Part shown: piece after piece, positions 46,701-54,188 of the stretch
Position numbering within the stretch: position 1 is the stretch's first letter
Layout of the letters: the number at the start of each line of letters is the position of its first letter
Assembly: GCF_905480005.1 (NCBI RefSeq)
Contig: NZ_CAJQOO010000010.1
Span: 1-58,378 of the forward strand
From: an uncultured Maricaulis sp.
Lineage (GTDB): Bacteria; Pseudomonadota; Alphaproteobacteria; Caulobacterales; Maricaulaceae
DNA: 58,378 nucleotides
Direction: 5' to 3'
Notes under the pieces: model-generated
What the model saw: the letters and a program-made list of their open reading frames with translations, nothing else
Told to the model about the DNA's origin: nothing
The model's database searches: none
Position numbers and translations under genes: made by a program

Positions 46701-47651
46701 TCAGTTTCCGATGCGACGCGCCACTGCATCCCAGAACGCAGCACAGGCATCGATGCCGGAAAAGCGCTTCAATTCCTGGACGCCCGTCGGGGACGTCACA
46801 TTGATCTCCGTCAGGCGGTCGCCGATCACATCGATCCCGACCAGGACGAGATCGCGCTCCTTGAGAACCGGTGCAATCGCGTCACAAATCCGCATATCGC
46901 TATCGGACAGGTCCGAGGCCTCGGCGACGCCGCCAACATGCATGTTGGACCGGGTCTCGCCGGTCTGCGGCACGCGATTAATCGCGCCAACCGGCTCACC
47001 ATCAATGATCAGCACACGCTTGTCGCCGGCAGACACGTCCGGCAGGAAAGCCTGGGCAATGACAGGCTCGCGCGATTGCGCAAAGAAGGTTTCGAGCAAG
47101 GCGGAGAAATTGCCGTCGCCCGGCTTGAGCCGAAACACCCCGGCACCGCCATTGCCGTAAAGCGGCTTGATGATGATGTCCTGATGCGTGTCCCTGAAAC
47201 GGGTCAAAGCCGGAAGATCGCGTGTGATCAGGGTCGGCGGTATGATCTCCGGATAGAGCAGCGGCAGGAGTTTTTCCGGGCTCGAACGCACCCAGAAGGG
47301 GTCATTGAGGACCAGTGTTTCACCCTTGAGCATTTCCAGAAGATGCGCCGCTGTCTGGTAGGCCATGTCGAAAGGTGGGTCCTGACGCATCAGGACGACA
47401 TCAATATCGCGCCGCAGGTCAAGCACACGCGCTTCGCCCAGCTCGGCATGCTCGCCCTGGACGTGACGAACCTTGACCGGGCGCGCCCGCGCCTCGATCC
47501 GTCCCTCATTCCAGGCCAGCTGGTCCGGATGGTAAACGAAGAGCTCGGCGCCACGCGCCTGGGCTTCTTCCATCAGGGCGAAAGTCGTGTCCTCGTCCAC
47601 ATTGACCGTCTCGATCGGGTCCATCTGGACCGCAACACGCCATGCCATCAT
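46701..47651 (-). CDS. gshB: Glutathione synthetase
   Basis: The protein has 316 residues; ATG at 47651 or 47648 (ATGATG), with GGAG five or eight bases upstream. It joins gamma-glutamylcysteine and glycine using ATP. ATP-grasp features: VAVQMDPIETVNVDEDTTFALM at the start (within 1-27), MRQDPPFDMAYQTAAHLLE, DIIIKPLYGNGGAGVFRL, VIAQAFLPDVSAGDKRVLIIDG and LTEINVTSPTGVQEL. The start overlaps the stop of the frameshifted BON gene. The 207-base gap 46494-46700 downstream holds no gene; it has GTTAACCAT at 46598 and CATGT/ACATG inverted repeats. Confidence 0.97.
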   Translation of the reverse strand: MMAWRVAVQMDPIETVNVDEDTTFALMEEAQARGAELFVYHPDQLAWNEGRIEARARPVKVRHVQGEHAELGEARVLDLRRDIDVVLMRQDPPFDMAYQTAAHLLEMLKGETLVLNDPFWVRSSPEKLLPLLYPEIIPPTLITRDLPALTRFRDTHQDIIIKPLYGNGGAGVFRLKPGDGNFSALLETFFAQSREPVIAQAFLPDVSAGDKRVLIIDGEPVGAINRVPQTGETRSNMHVGGVAEASDLSDSDMRICDAIAPVLKERDLVLVGIDVIGDRLTEINVTSPTGVQELKRFSGIDACAAFWDAVARRIGN

Positions 47652-48338
47652 CTTGTCTCCGGTCCACCCAGCAATTGCGGACCGGAGTTAGTCATGCCGG
47701 CACCGGATTCAACCCCGGGATTGGCCTCGCCCGCACACGCTTCCGCGCGGCGCTCGCCGCGGGCCGGCAAATTGGTCGGCACGCCGGAGATGCGAACATA
47801 AGAAACGACGTCCTGCACGCCTTCCACAAGGGAGGCGTGGGAACTCGCCCGCTCGAGTTCACCGCGATTGCGGGCAACTCCCAGCAAATAGTCGGCCATT
47901 TCGGGTTTCGACGTTGAAATTGATGGAGCGGACAGCCCGGTCGGAAATCAGTCGGCCATTCACGCGCGCCGTGATCTCGGCGTCGCGGGCCCGATCACGG
48001 AAGCCCTGATCAGTGCCGACCTGGATCTCATTGGCGACATTGCGGACCGCGACAGACGACCAGGCCAGGCATTCCGCCATCAGCCGGTCATCCTCTCGTG
48101 GCACCCGCCCGGTGAGGAGCGCGATACCTTCGGTTACCTCGACATCGACCCCGTCCAGCGCAAAGCCTTCGGAACGAAGCATGGCGGACTTGATCGAGAC
48201 CGACGCATTGGTGTCATCGAGCTGGCGCCCGATCGATCGTTCGTCATTAATCGATCCCACCGAACTACAGGCCGCCGGGACCAGTCCGGCGACGCCGGCA
48301 AAAAGCAAGATGGATAGCGTGGAAAGTCGGTCAGCCAT
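47648..48338 (-). pseudogene. BON-domain lipoprotein, broken by a one-base frameshift
   Basis: The first frame (48338-47859) has AGGAG eight bases before its ATG and a lipobox signal ending PAAC (Cys24). A first BON domain follows (VSIKSAMLRSEGFALDGVDVEV; GIALLTGRV). The second BON domain begins (ITARVNGRLISDRAVRSINFNVE), then reads TRNGRLFAGSCPQSR and stops. In another frame the expected end of that BON domain continues at the same point: DYLLGVARNRGELERASSHA, then GVQDVVSYVRI and a Gly/Pro-rich tail to 47648. Removing one C from GGCC at 47894-47897 restores TRNGDYLLGVARN. The restored stop overlaps the gshB start. It may be a real mutation, a sequencing error or, less likely, programmed frameshifting. 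Confidence 0.82.
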
Positions 48339-48447
48339 GCACGAAACTCCTGTCGAATCGCCCGCGTCCCAGCTTAGTCATTTGCAGACGCCCTACCATG
48401 ACAAGTCGCGGCGCCCGGGCCAAGCAGGAAGGATGGACGCCGCGCTG

Positions 48448-48831
48448 TCAAAGCAGGTCGCGGGCGCCATCGCCCGGCACCCAGGCCGCGCGGCGGTGCT
48501 GGGGCAAGCGCCCGGGTACCACCAGCATCAGGTCATAACGCAGATGCAAAGACTGCAGATCCGGACGGCGCGCCCGCCAGATCGAGGCCGCGCGCGTGAT
48601 CCGGCCCCGCTGGCGTGACCCGATTGAATCCAGCGCAGCCTGCACGGATGAGCGCGCCTTCACTTCAATGAAAACAAGATATTCACCGCGCCGGGCAACC
48701 AGGTCTATCTCCCCCGCCGCAGTACGGGCGCGGTGATCCAGCAAGTGGTAGCCCTTGCAGAGGAGCCAGCCCATGGCCAGCCATTCAGCCCATCGGCCGC
48801 GGGCTTCCGCCTGCCGCCGCGCCCGGCTCAC
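48448..48831 (-). CDS. yraN: UPF0102 (YraN) endonuclease-like protein
   Basis: The protein has 127 residues from a GTG that overlaps the rsmI stop (GTGA at 48828-48831). It has a PD-(D/E)xK nuclease-like core: EARGRWAEWLAMGWLLCKGYHLL, AGEIDLVARRGEYLVFIEVKARS (the Asp and the Glu-x-Lys are in place). The function of the family is unsettled. Its company with rsmI and an LpoA-like gene matches the yraL-yraM-yraN order of enterobacteria. The 109-base gap to the BON gene has no visible feature. Confidence 0.92.
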   Translation of the reverse strand: MSRARRQAEARGRWAEWLAMGWLLCKGYHLLDHRARTAAGEIDLVARRGEYLVFIEVKARSSVQAALDSIGSRQRGRITRAASIWRARRPDLQSLHLRYDLMLVVPGRLPQHRRAAWVPGDGARDLL

Positions 48832-49724
48832 CGGCCCTCGCCCTTGAGCGTGAGGGCCCGGGCATAGACATCGCGCCGGGACCAGCCAGACGCCTCCGCG
48901 ACATGGCTGGCCGCCTCCTTGACCCGCATGTCCTCGAGCGCGGCCCGCAGCGCTGCATCGATCCGCCCGGCATCCCAGTCATCCGCAGCCGGCGGTCCGA
49001 CCACAATCACGACTTCGCCACGCGGCGGGCCCGTCTCGGCATAGTGCGCCGCGAGTTCAGACAGGCTGCCGCGCCGGGCCTCTTCATGCAGTTTGGTCAG
49101 CTCACGGCAGACCGCGGCCGGGCGATCGCCCAGTATCGTGGCGAGACTGGCCAGCATTGCGGGGAGGCGCGAGACGCCCTCATAGAAGACAAGACTGCCC
49201 GGGACATGACGAAAGGGCTCCAGCCAGGCTTCGCGCGGACCGGTCTTTTGCGGCGGGAAGCCGGCAAAGGTGAAGCAATCGGTCGGAAGTCCCGCGATCG
49301 TGAGGGCTGCGAGGACTGCAGACGCGCCGGGAATGGCCGTCACCGGAACACTTTCAGCGATGGCCTCGCGCGCCAGCTTGTAGCCCGGATCCGAAACCAG
49401 CGGCGTTCCCGCATCCGAGACCAGGGCAATGCGCGCACCCTCACGCAGATCGGCGAGAATGCCCGGCCTGACGCGCTCGCCATTATGATCGTGATAGGCG
49501 GTGAGTTCGACCCGCAGATCATAGGCATCGAGCAGACGTCGCGTGACCCGGGTATCCTCCGCGAGGACGCGATCGACACCGCCCAGAACGTCCAGCGCCC
49601 GCAAGGTGATGTCGCGCAGATTGCCGATTGGCGTTGAAACAAGATAGAGGCCCGGTCCGAGCGCTTGCCCCTTGCCGCCGTGGCGGATAGCTTCGCCCTG
49701 AATTTCCCGGGATGTTTCGGTCAT
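48828..49724 (-). CDS. rsmI: 16S rRNA (cytidine-1402-2'-O)-methyltransferase
   Basis: The protein has 298 residues from the ATG at 49724, just after GGAAGC. A longer frame to 50183 runs antisense through the lipoprotein gene and is rejected. RsmI methylates the ribose of C1402 in the decoding centre. SAM-enzyme motifs: LYLVSTPIGNLRDITLRAL (about 24-42), VLAEDTRVTRRLL, ALVSDAGTPLVSDPGYKL, VTAIPGASAVLAAL and FAGFPPQKTGPREAWL. Its start codon shares the palindrome CATG (49722-49725) with the divergent lipoprotein gene. It is coupled to yraN downstream. Confidence 0.96.
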   Translation of the reverse strand: MTETSREIQGEAIRHGGKGQALGPGLYLVSTPIGNLRDITLRALDVLGGVDRVLAEDTRVTRRLLDAYDLRVELTAYHDHNGERVRPGILADLREGARIALVSDAGTPLVSDPGYKLAREAIAESVPVTAIPGASAVLAALTIAGLPTDCFTFAGFPPQKTGPREAWLEPFRHVPGSLVFYEGVSRLPAMLASLATILGDRPAAVCRELTKLHEEARRGSLSELAAHYAETGPPRGEVVIVVGPPAADDWDAGRIDAALRAALEDMRVKEAASHVAEASGWSRRDVYARALTLKGEGR

Positions 49725-51075
49725 GCTTCCAGTCTTCAAATCGCGTATCGCCCTGTCACTCGACACTTTGGCACAAAGCCGGGCGGCGCGCTGCCTCGCT
49801 GTCATCGGCCTCGTCGGAACCCTGGCCGCGTGCGGCACAACACAGACGGCACCGCCGCCCCAGCCCGTGATCATACCGCCGGCACCGGTGATCGAGGAGC
49901 CTGTCGAGCAAGAGCCGGAACCCGTCGAAGAACCTGTCGCAGTCGGCCTCATGCCGCCGCATATGGCCGACCGGGACATTGCCCGCGTCGCGGTCCTCCT
50001 GCCCTTCTCGGCCGATAATTCCGGTGCCCGTTCGGAAGCCCTGCGCCTTTTGCGGGCCGCCGAGCTGGCATTGTTCGAGCGCGGCAGCGGCAATTTGCTG
50101 CTGATCCCGAAAGACACGCAAGGCACGCCGCAGGGCGCCCGTTCCGCGGCGCTGGCGGCTGTCGAGGACGGTGCCGATATCATTGTCGGCCCGCTTTTTG
50201 GCCCAGCCGTCGAGGCGGCCGGACAGGTTGCCCGTCAGGCCGATGTCCCGGTTATTGCCTTCACAACTGACACGGCCGTCGCCGGTGACGGCGTCTATCT
50301 GATGAGCTTCCCGCCGGAATTGGAAGTCGCCCGGATCGTCGAATATGCGACGCGGCAGGGCGTCGAACGCTTTGCCTATCTGGGGCCGCAGAACCGCTAT
50401 GGCATGGCGGTCTATTCGGCTCTTGAGAACAATGCGGCTCTGACCGGCGGATATGTCGCCGCGGAGAGTTTTTATACCGGCGATGTCGAAGCGATGGCCC
50501 GCGCCTCCGCGCGTCTCGCCGAGGGCGTCTTCGAGCCGCTGACCCCGGAAGAAGCCGACGAATTGCGTCAGCAAGATTGGGTTCCGGACCCGGAAGCGCC
50601 CTTCCAGGCAGTCATTCTGCCGGAAGGCGGGACTCGACTGCGATCTCTGGGCCCACTCCTGATCTCGCAGGCCGTCGACCCGCTTGTTGTGCGTTTTCTC
50701 GGCACCGGTTTGTGGAATGATCCGGACCTGCTGCGTGAACCGGCCTTGCATGGCGGCTGGTTCGCCGGCCCGGATCTGGATGCACGCACGGCCTTCGAGA
50801 CGGCCTATGAGACCAATTTCGGCAGCGAACCCTCGCGGATTGCCAGCCTCGCCTATGACGCGATGAGCCTGGCCGCGCATCTCGATGGCGGTGAGCGCGG
50901 CTTTACCCGCGAAGCGATCGAGGAAGACCAGGGCTTCCTGGGCGCTGACGGGCTTTTTCGGTTCCGCGAAACCGGTCTGATCGAACGCGGCCTGGCCATC
51001 TATGAGATGCGCTCGCGCGGCCTGCGGGAAATTGAGCCGGCTCCGCTGACTTTCGAGCCTGAAGACGCCTTCTAG
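49723..51075 (+). CDS. LpoA-like penicillin-binding-protein activator lipoprotein
   Basis: The protein has 450 residues. The signal ends in a lipobox LAAC (Cys37). A Pro/Glu-rich linker (PVIEEPVEQEPEPVEEP) follows, then a periplasmic-binding-protein fold (about 85-440): RVAVLLPFSADNSGARSEALRLLRAAELALF, DIIVGPLFGPAVEAA, ADVPVIAFTTD, FAYLGPQNRYG. In E. coli, LpoA (yraM), next to rsmI, activates PBP1a. The ATG at 49723 lacks a clear ribosome site and overlaps the rsmI start. An in-frame TTG at 49768 would give a shorter, more usual lipoprotein signal (MAQSRAARCLAV), so the start is uncertain. Confidence 0.85.
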   Translation: MLPVFKSRIALSLDTLAQSRAARCLAVIGLVGTLAACGTTQTAPPPQPVIIPPAPVIEEPVEQEPEPVEEPVAVGLMPPHMADRDIARVAVLLPFSADNSGARSEALRLLRAAELALFERGSGNLLLIPKDTQGTPQGARSAALAAVEDGADIIVGPLFGPAVEAAGQVARQADVPVIAFTTDTAVAGDGVYLMSFPPELEVARIVEYATRQGVERFAYLGPQNRYGMAVYSALENNAALTGGYVAAESFYTGDVEAMARASARLAEGVFEPLTPEEADELRQQDWVPDPEAPFQAVILPEGGTRLRSLGPLLISQAVDPLVVRFLGTGLWNDPDLLREPALHGGWFAGPDLDARTAFETAYETNFGSEPSRIASLAYDAMSLAAHLDGGERGFTREAIEEDQGFLGADGLFRFRETGLIERGLAIYEMRSRGLREIEPAPLTFEPEDAF

Positions 51076-51078
51076 GCA

Positions 51079-52248
51079 TCAAGGCAGGATTTCACGCGTA
51101 ACCCGGTCAGCCAGCAGGCGCCCGCTGGCGCTCAGGCGCAGCCGCGATCCGTCCTGTTCGAGCATGCCGGTATCGATCATCTGCGCGATCCCGTGTGCAT
51201 CGAGCTCGCACCCCGTACTGGCTGAGAGATGGGCGAGGTCCAGCCCATCAATGATGCGCAGGCCAAGGAAGGCCCGCTCGACGAGGTCGTCCTGTGGTGT
51301 CAGACGCTCCATGCCATCGCGAGCGATGCCCGACCCGGTCTCCTGAATCGCGCGGATGTAATCGACAGGGCGTCGGCAGGCGGTCGTGGCATGGCGCCCC
51401 CCATTGACGGATTGGCCCAGACGGCCATGGGCGCCGGGACCAACACCAATCCAGTCCCCGCCTTCCCAATAGACACGGTTATGCGTTGAGCGGTCCTGCG
51501 GCGTTCGCGCATGATTGGATATTTCATAGGCCGCAAATCCCGCAGCCTCACACTGGGATTGGGTTGCCTCATAAAGATCGGCTGCGCTGTCCCCATCGAC
51601 TGCGAGCGTCTCGCCTCGCTCGCTCCGCTTGCCGAATGCAGTACCGGCTTCAATTGTGAGCTGGTAGGCCGAAACATGGCCGGCACCAGTCGCCAATGCC
51701 TCACCCAGGTCAACGGACCAGGCCGCCAGGTCCTGACCTGCCCAGGCATAGATCATGTCGACGGAAACTCGATCAAATGCCGCCAATGCCGCATCAATCG
51801 CCAAGCGCGCTTCCGACCCGTCATGATCGCGACCCAGCTTCCGCAGGACAGCGTCATCAAAGCTCTGAACCCCCAGGGACAGGCGTTTGATGCCGGCTTC
51901 AGCGAGACCGGCAAAGCGAGCCTGGTCATTCGGATTGGCTTCCAGCCCGATTTCAATATCCGGCGCGAAACCCCAGAGCCGGTCCGCAGCCTCGAGGACA
52001 CGCGCCACAGCGGCCGGAGTCATCAAGGACGGTGTACCGCCACCCAGGTGAAGACTGGCAAGCTGACGATCGCCCGTCCGCACGCGCCAATCCGCCATAT
52101 CCATCAAGATGGCGTCCAGAAGCGCGTCGTCATCGCCTTTCGGGCGGTAGACGTTGAAATCGCAATACGGACAGATGCGCGCGCAATAGGGCCAGTGAAG
52201 ATAGAGCCCCAGCGCACGACCCAGCCCGGTATCGGGTTGTCGGGTCAA
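51079..52248 (-). CDS. hemW: Radical-SAM heme chaperone HemW
   Basis: The protein has 389 residues from a TTG that overlaps the rdgB stop (TTGA at 52245-52248); no ATG or GTG lies nearby upstream of the conserved region. The cluster motif YCARICPYCDFNVY has Cys22/26/29. LASLHLGGGTPSLMTP and IKRLSLGVQSFDDAVLRKLGR are family hallmarks. HemW lacks the coproporphyrinogen-oxidising activity of HemN and handles heme. Its stop lies three bases from the convergent lipoprotein gene. Confidence 0.94.
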   Translation of the reverse strand: MTRQPDTGLGRALGLYLHWPYCARICPYCDFNVYRPKGDDDALLDAILMDMADWRVRTGDRQLASLHLGGGTPSLMTPAAVARVLEAADRLWGFAPDIEIGLEANPNDQARFAGLAEAGIKRLSLGVQSFDDAVLRKLGRDHDGSEARLAIDAALAAFDRVSVDMIYAWAGQDLAAWSVDLGEALATGAGHVSAYQLTIEAGTAFGKRSERGETLAVDGDSAADLYEATQSQCEAAGFAAYEISNHARTPQDRSTHNRVYWEGGDWIGVGPGAHGRLGQSVNGGRHATTACRRPVDYIRAIQETGSGIARDGMERLTPQDDLVERAFLGLRIIDGLDLAHLSASTGCELDAHGIAQMIDTGMLEQDGSRLRLSASGRLLADRVTREILP

Positions 52249-52838
52249 GAGGCGAACTCGGCCCGGGTCATGGCATCAAGTGCCCGAGCCCGGTGGCTGA
52301 TCTTGCGCTTCTCGTCTGCACTCATCTCCCCGAATGTCCGGTCATGACCATGCGGCTGGAAGACCGGGTCATAGCCAAACCCGCCCGGTCCGCGGGGTGG
52401 CCAGACGATATCGCCGACAACCTCACCCTCAAAGAAGCTCACAGCCCCTCCCGGCCTGGCGAGTGCGATCGTGCAGACGAAGCGGGCCGTGCGGTCGGAT
52501 GCGCCGATCGCGGTCAATGCGTCCTCGACGCGCTGCATGGCGCGCGTGAAGTCACGCGGCTCGCCGGCCCAGCGCGCGGAGTAAATCCCCGGATCACCGC
52601 CCAGCGCATCCACCGCAAGCCCGGAATCATCAGCCAGACAAGGCAATCCCGTGGCCTCGCACGCCGCCCGGGCCTTCAACGCAGCATTACCGCGGAATGT
52701 CGTCTCGGTTTCATCGGGTTCAGGCAGATCAAGGTCGCCAGCGCTCTTCAGGGCGATTCCGAACGGGGCCAGAATCTGCTCCATCTCCTTGATCTTGCCC
52801 GCATTATGGCTCGCGATCACCCAGGTTTCCTGGCTCAT
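52245..52838 (-). CDS. rdgB: XTP/dITP pyrophosphatase (non-canonical purine NTPase)
   Basis: The protein has 197 residues. The ATG at 52838 has GAGGGG five bases upstream. It hydrolyses ITP, dITP and XTP to monophosphates and so keeps them out of DNA and RNA. Motifs: VIASHNAGKIKEMEQIL (about 7-23), CLADDSGLAVDALGG (66-80), YSARWAGEPRD, GPGGFGYDPVFQPHG, FGEMSADEKRKISHRARAL. In many alphaproteobacteria rph lies directly upstream; here the 52839-54188 cassette on the other strand intervenes. Confidence 0.97.
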   Translation of the reverse strand: MSQETWVIASHNAGKIKEMEQILAPFGIALKSAGDLDLPEPDETETTFRGNAALKARAACEATGLPCLADDSGLAVDALGGDPGIYSARWAGEPRDFTRAMQRVEDALTAIGASDRTARFVCTIALARPGGAVSFFEGEVVGDIVWPPRGPGGFGYDPVFQPHGHDRTFGEMSADEKRKISHRARALDAMTRAEFAS

Positions 52839-52860
52839 TTTGACCCCTCATCGACCCGGT

Positions 52861-52943
52861 TTCATATCGCCTTTCGAAAAATTCATATCGAAAAACGATA
52901 TTTTCTGCTTGCGTGCCCCGAACTTTGTGTTTATCGATAAACA
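52861..52943 (+). promoter_or_regulatory. TATCG-type operator cluster and promoter for the small-peptide/DUF2975/HTH cassette
   Basis: This AT-rich stretch repeats the half-site TATCG/CGATA. TTCATATCG occurs at 52861 and again exactly 21 bases on, at 52882. ATATCG-N5-CGATAT is a palindrome at 52885-52901. TGTTTATCGATAAACA is a perfect 16-base palindrome at 52928-52943. A possible promoter TTGCGT (52909-52914), 17 bases, TATCGA (52932-52937) puts the last palindrome over the -10 box, as expected for autorepression by the HTH protein at 53789. The rdgB promoter would share this region. Confidence 0.6.
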
Positions 52944-53021
52944 ACAAGGACGGGAAACGTCGTCCGAACAACATGAATGACAACGGTAATTGGTCAGATA
53001 CAAGACAAAGGAAACAGTAAA

Positions 53022-53138
53022 ATGGTCAGGTCCAAAAATTCAGGCATGCAGATGGTCGGCTCTATCGCCATCAATCTGGTATTGCTGGTTTCGGTTGCCG
53101 CCGGCGCGTTCTACGCCATTGCTCCGGTTACGGCATGA
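53022..53138 (+). CDS. Small 38-residue membrane peptide
   Basis: The frame runs ATG GTC AGG TCC AAA AAT to a TGA at 53136. AAAGGA lies eight to nine bases upstream. The peptide starts with a basic stretch (MVRSKNSG) and then has a single hydrophobic helix (about residues 11-33: MVGSIAINLVLLVSVAAG then AFYAIAP). It is the first frame after the putative operator/promoter and precedes the DUF2975 gene by 82 bases. I know no named family for it. Coding status rests on the ribosome site, membrane-helix composition and position. Confidence 0.6.
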   Translation: MVRSKNSGMQMVGSIAINLVLLVSVAAGAFYAIAPVTA

Positions 53139-53146
53139 TGGAAAAA

Positions 53147-53198
53147 GTCGCGTGAGATCCGACGGATCGGAATAAAGTCCGCGGATCTCGCGTGCGAC
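53147..53198 (+). promoter_or_regulatory. Alternative hairpins between the small peptide and the DUF2975 gene
   Basis: GTCGC (53147-53151) with GCGAC (53194-53198), and GAGATCCG (53154-53161) with CGGATCTC (53182-53189), make a 13-bp stem with one internal loop. A competing small hairpin, GATCC-GAC-GGATC (53156-53168), uses part of the same left arm. No T-run follows, but the next ribosome site (GGGAAGGGG, 53208-53216) starts ten bases later. Confidence 0.45.
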
Positions 53199-53220
53199 GC
53201 CTAAAAGGGAAGGGGCGGTC

Positions 53221-53775
53221 ATGAAGACACTGGGCAGCGGATCATTGGTATCCGTGCTGAAAGTGGTACTGGATATCCTCTGGTATCTAGCCTGGGGTCT
53301 GTTGGGCTTTGCAGCCCTCGTACTGATCGCTACTGGCGCAACCCTGCTGATGGATTGGCTGGGGTATTCGCCCAATTTCCTGACTGACTTGTTTCAGGCA
53401 ATCAGAGATTATGGCGGCGCATACCCGATCCTGATCGCACATATCATCGCGTTCCTGGTCGTGAATGATCGGCTTCGTCGTATTTTTGCGACCCTGGTCG
53501 CCGGAGACCCCTTCGTCCCGGAAAATGCGGGTCACCTTCGGATGATCGCGATTGCAATCGCGGTATTCCAGGTGCTGCGCTACATGGCCCAGGGAGCCGT
53601 CGCGATGGTGCTGACATTGTTGCACACGGATGCCCCCGTGGTCGGCGGCGTGGAAATCAACAAGTTTGCCAGCTTCGATCTTGGGGCCTGGTTTGCCGTG
53701 GCGGCACTCCTGGTCCTGGCGGAAGTGTTCCGCGAAGGCGCACGAATGCGCCAAGAACAAAAATTGACGATTTAG
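53221..53775 (+). CDS. DUF2975 (YoaS-like) four-helix membrane protein
   Basis: The protein has 184 residues. GGGAAGGGG lies about five bases before the ATG. It has four membrane segments (about 14-46, 68-85, 103-130, 152-168). The middle holds the DUF2975-type feature IAFLVVNDRLRRIFATLVAGDPFVPENAGHLRMIAIAI (about 75-113), where 'GDPF..EN...LR.I' is the recognisable family pattern. DUF2975 genes are usually followed by a small HTH gene, as here (13 bases on). The function of the family is unknown. Confidence 0.85.
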   Translation: MKTLGSGSLVSVLKVVLDILWYLAWGLLGFAALVLIATGATLLMDWLGYSPNFLTDLFQAIRDYGGAYPILIAHIIAFLVVNDRLRRIFATLVAGDPFVPENAGHLRMIAIAIAVFQVLRYMAQGAVAMVLTLLHTDAPVVGGVEINKFASFDLGAWFAVAALLVLAEVFREGARMRQEQKLTI

Positions 53776-53788
53776 GGAGACGCACACC

Positions 53789-54013
53789 ATGCCCATTCGC
53801 GTCACTCTTGATCGCATGCTCCTAGAGCGCCGCATGTCGCTGACCGAACTCTGCGACCGTGTCGGTATCACCATGGCCAACCTGTCCATTCTCAAGACAG
53901 GCAAGGCCAAGGCCGTCCGCTTCTCGACCCTGGAAGCGCTCTGCCGCGAACTGGGTTGTCAGCCTGGCGACCTGTTGAGTTTTGATGATGAGGACGAGGA
54001 CGCTGCCGAGTAG
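53789..54013 (+). CDS. Small YozG-like Cro/C1 helix-turn-helix regulator
   Basis: The protein has 74 residues. GGGAG lies nine bases before the ATG. Almost the whole protein is one helix-turn-helix domain: ITLDRMLLERRMSLTELCDRV with GITMANLSILKTGKAKAVRF (recognition helix) and LEALCRELGCQPGDLLSF, then an acidic tail DDEDEDAAE. This type is the standard partner of DUF2975 proteins (yoaS-yozG in Bacillus). It is the likely ligand of the TATCG palindromes upstream of 53022. Confidence 0.9.
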   Translation: MPIRVTLDRMLLERRMSLTELCDRVGITMANLSILKTGKAKAVRFSTLEALCRELGCQPGDLLSFDDEDEDAAE

Positions 54014-54056
54014 GCGCGATCGTCACCACAAGACCGCCGGCCTTTGTGCCGACGGG

Positions 54057-54147
54057 ACAGACGGCGGGGGTGGGCCTGCACGGTAGCCCCTTCCCAAAGA
54101 GGCCGTGCGGGCCGTTTCCAGCCCCCCAGCGCGCCCCCGCCGTCTGT
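54057..54147. ncRNA. Foldable GC-rich segment, possible structured RNA
   Basis: The outer arms ACAGACGGCGGGGG (54057-54070) and CCCCCGCCGTCTGT (54134-54147) are perfectly complementary over 14 bp. Inside, GGCCTGCACGG (54073-54083) pairs with CCGTGCGGGCC (54103-54113) over 11 bp with one G-T. A 19-base apical loop and a 20-base bulge on the 3' side remain. A weaker hairpin precedes it (54034-54055). It lies between the convergent HTH and rph genes. It is not a normal terminator: the stem is interrupted and only TTCTTCC follows. It does not match the 4.5S, 6S or tmRNA patterns I know. Strand unknown. Confidence 0.35.
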
Positions 54148-54188
54148 TCTTCCTATCCGTTCCGACCTGTACAGCCGACCCGATGCGC

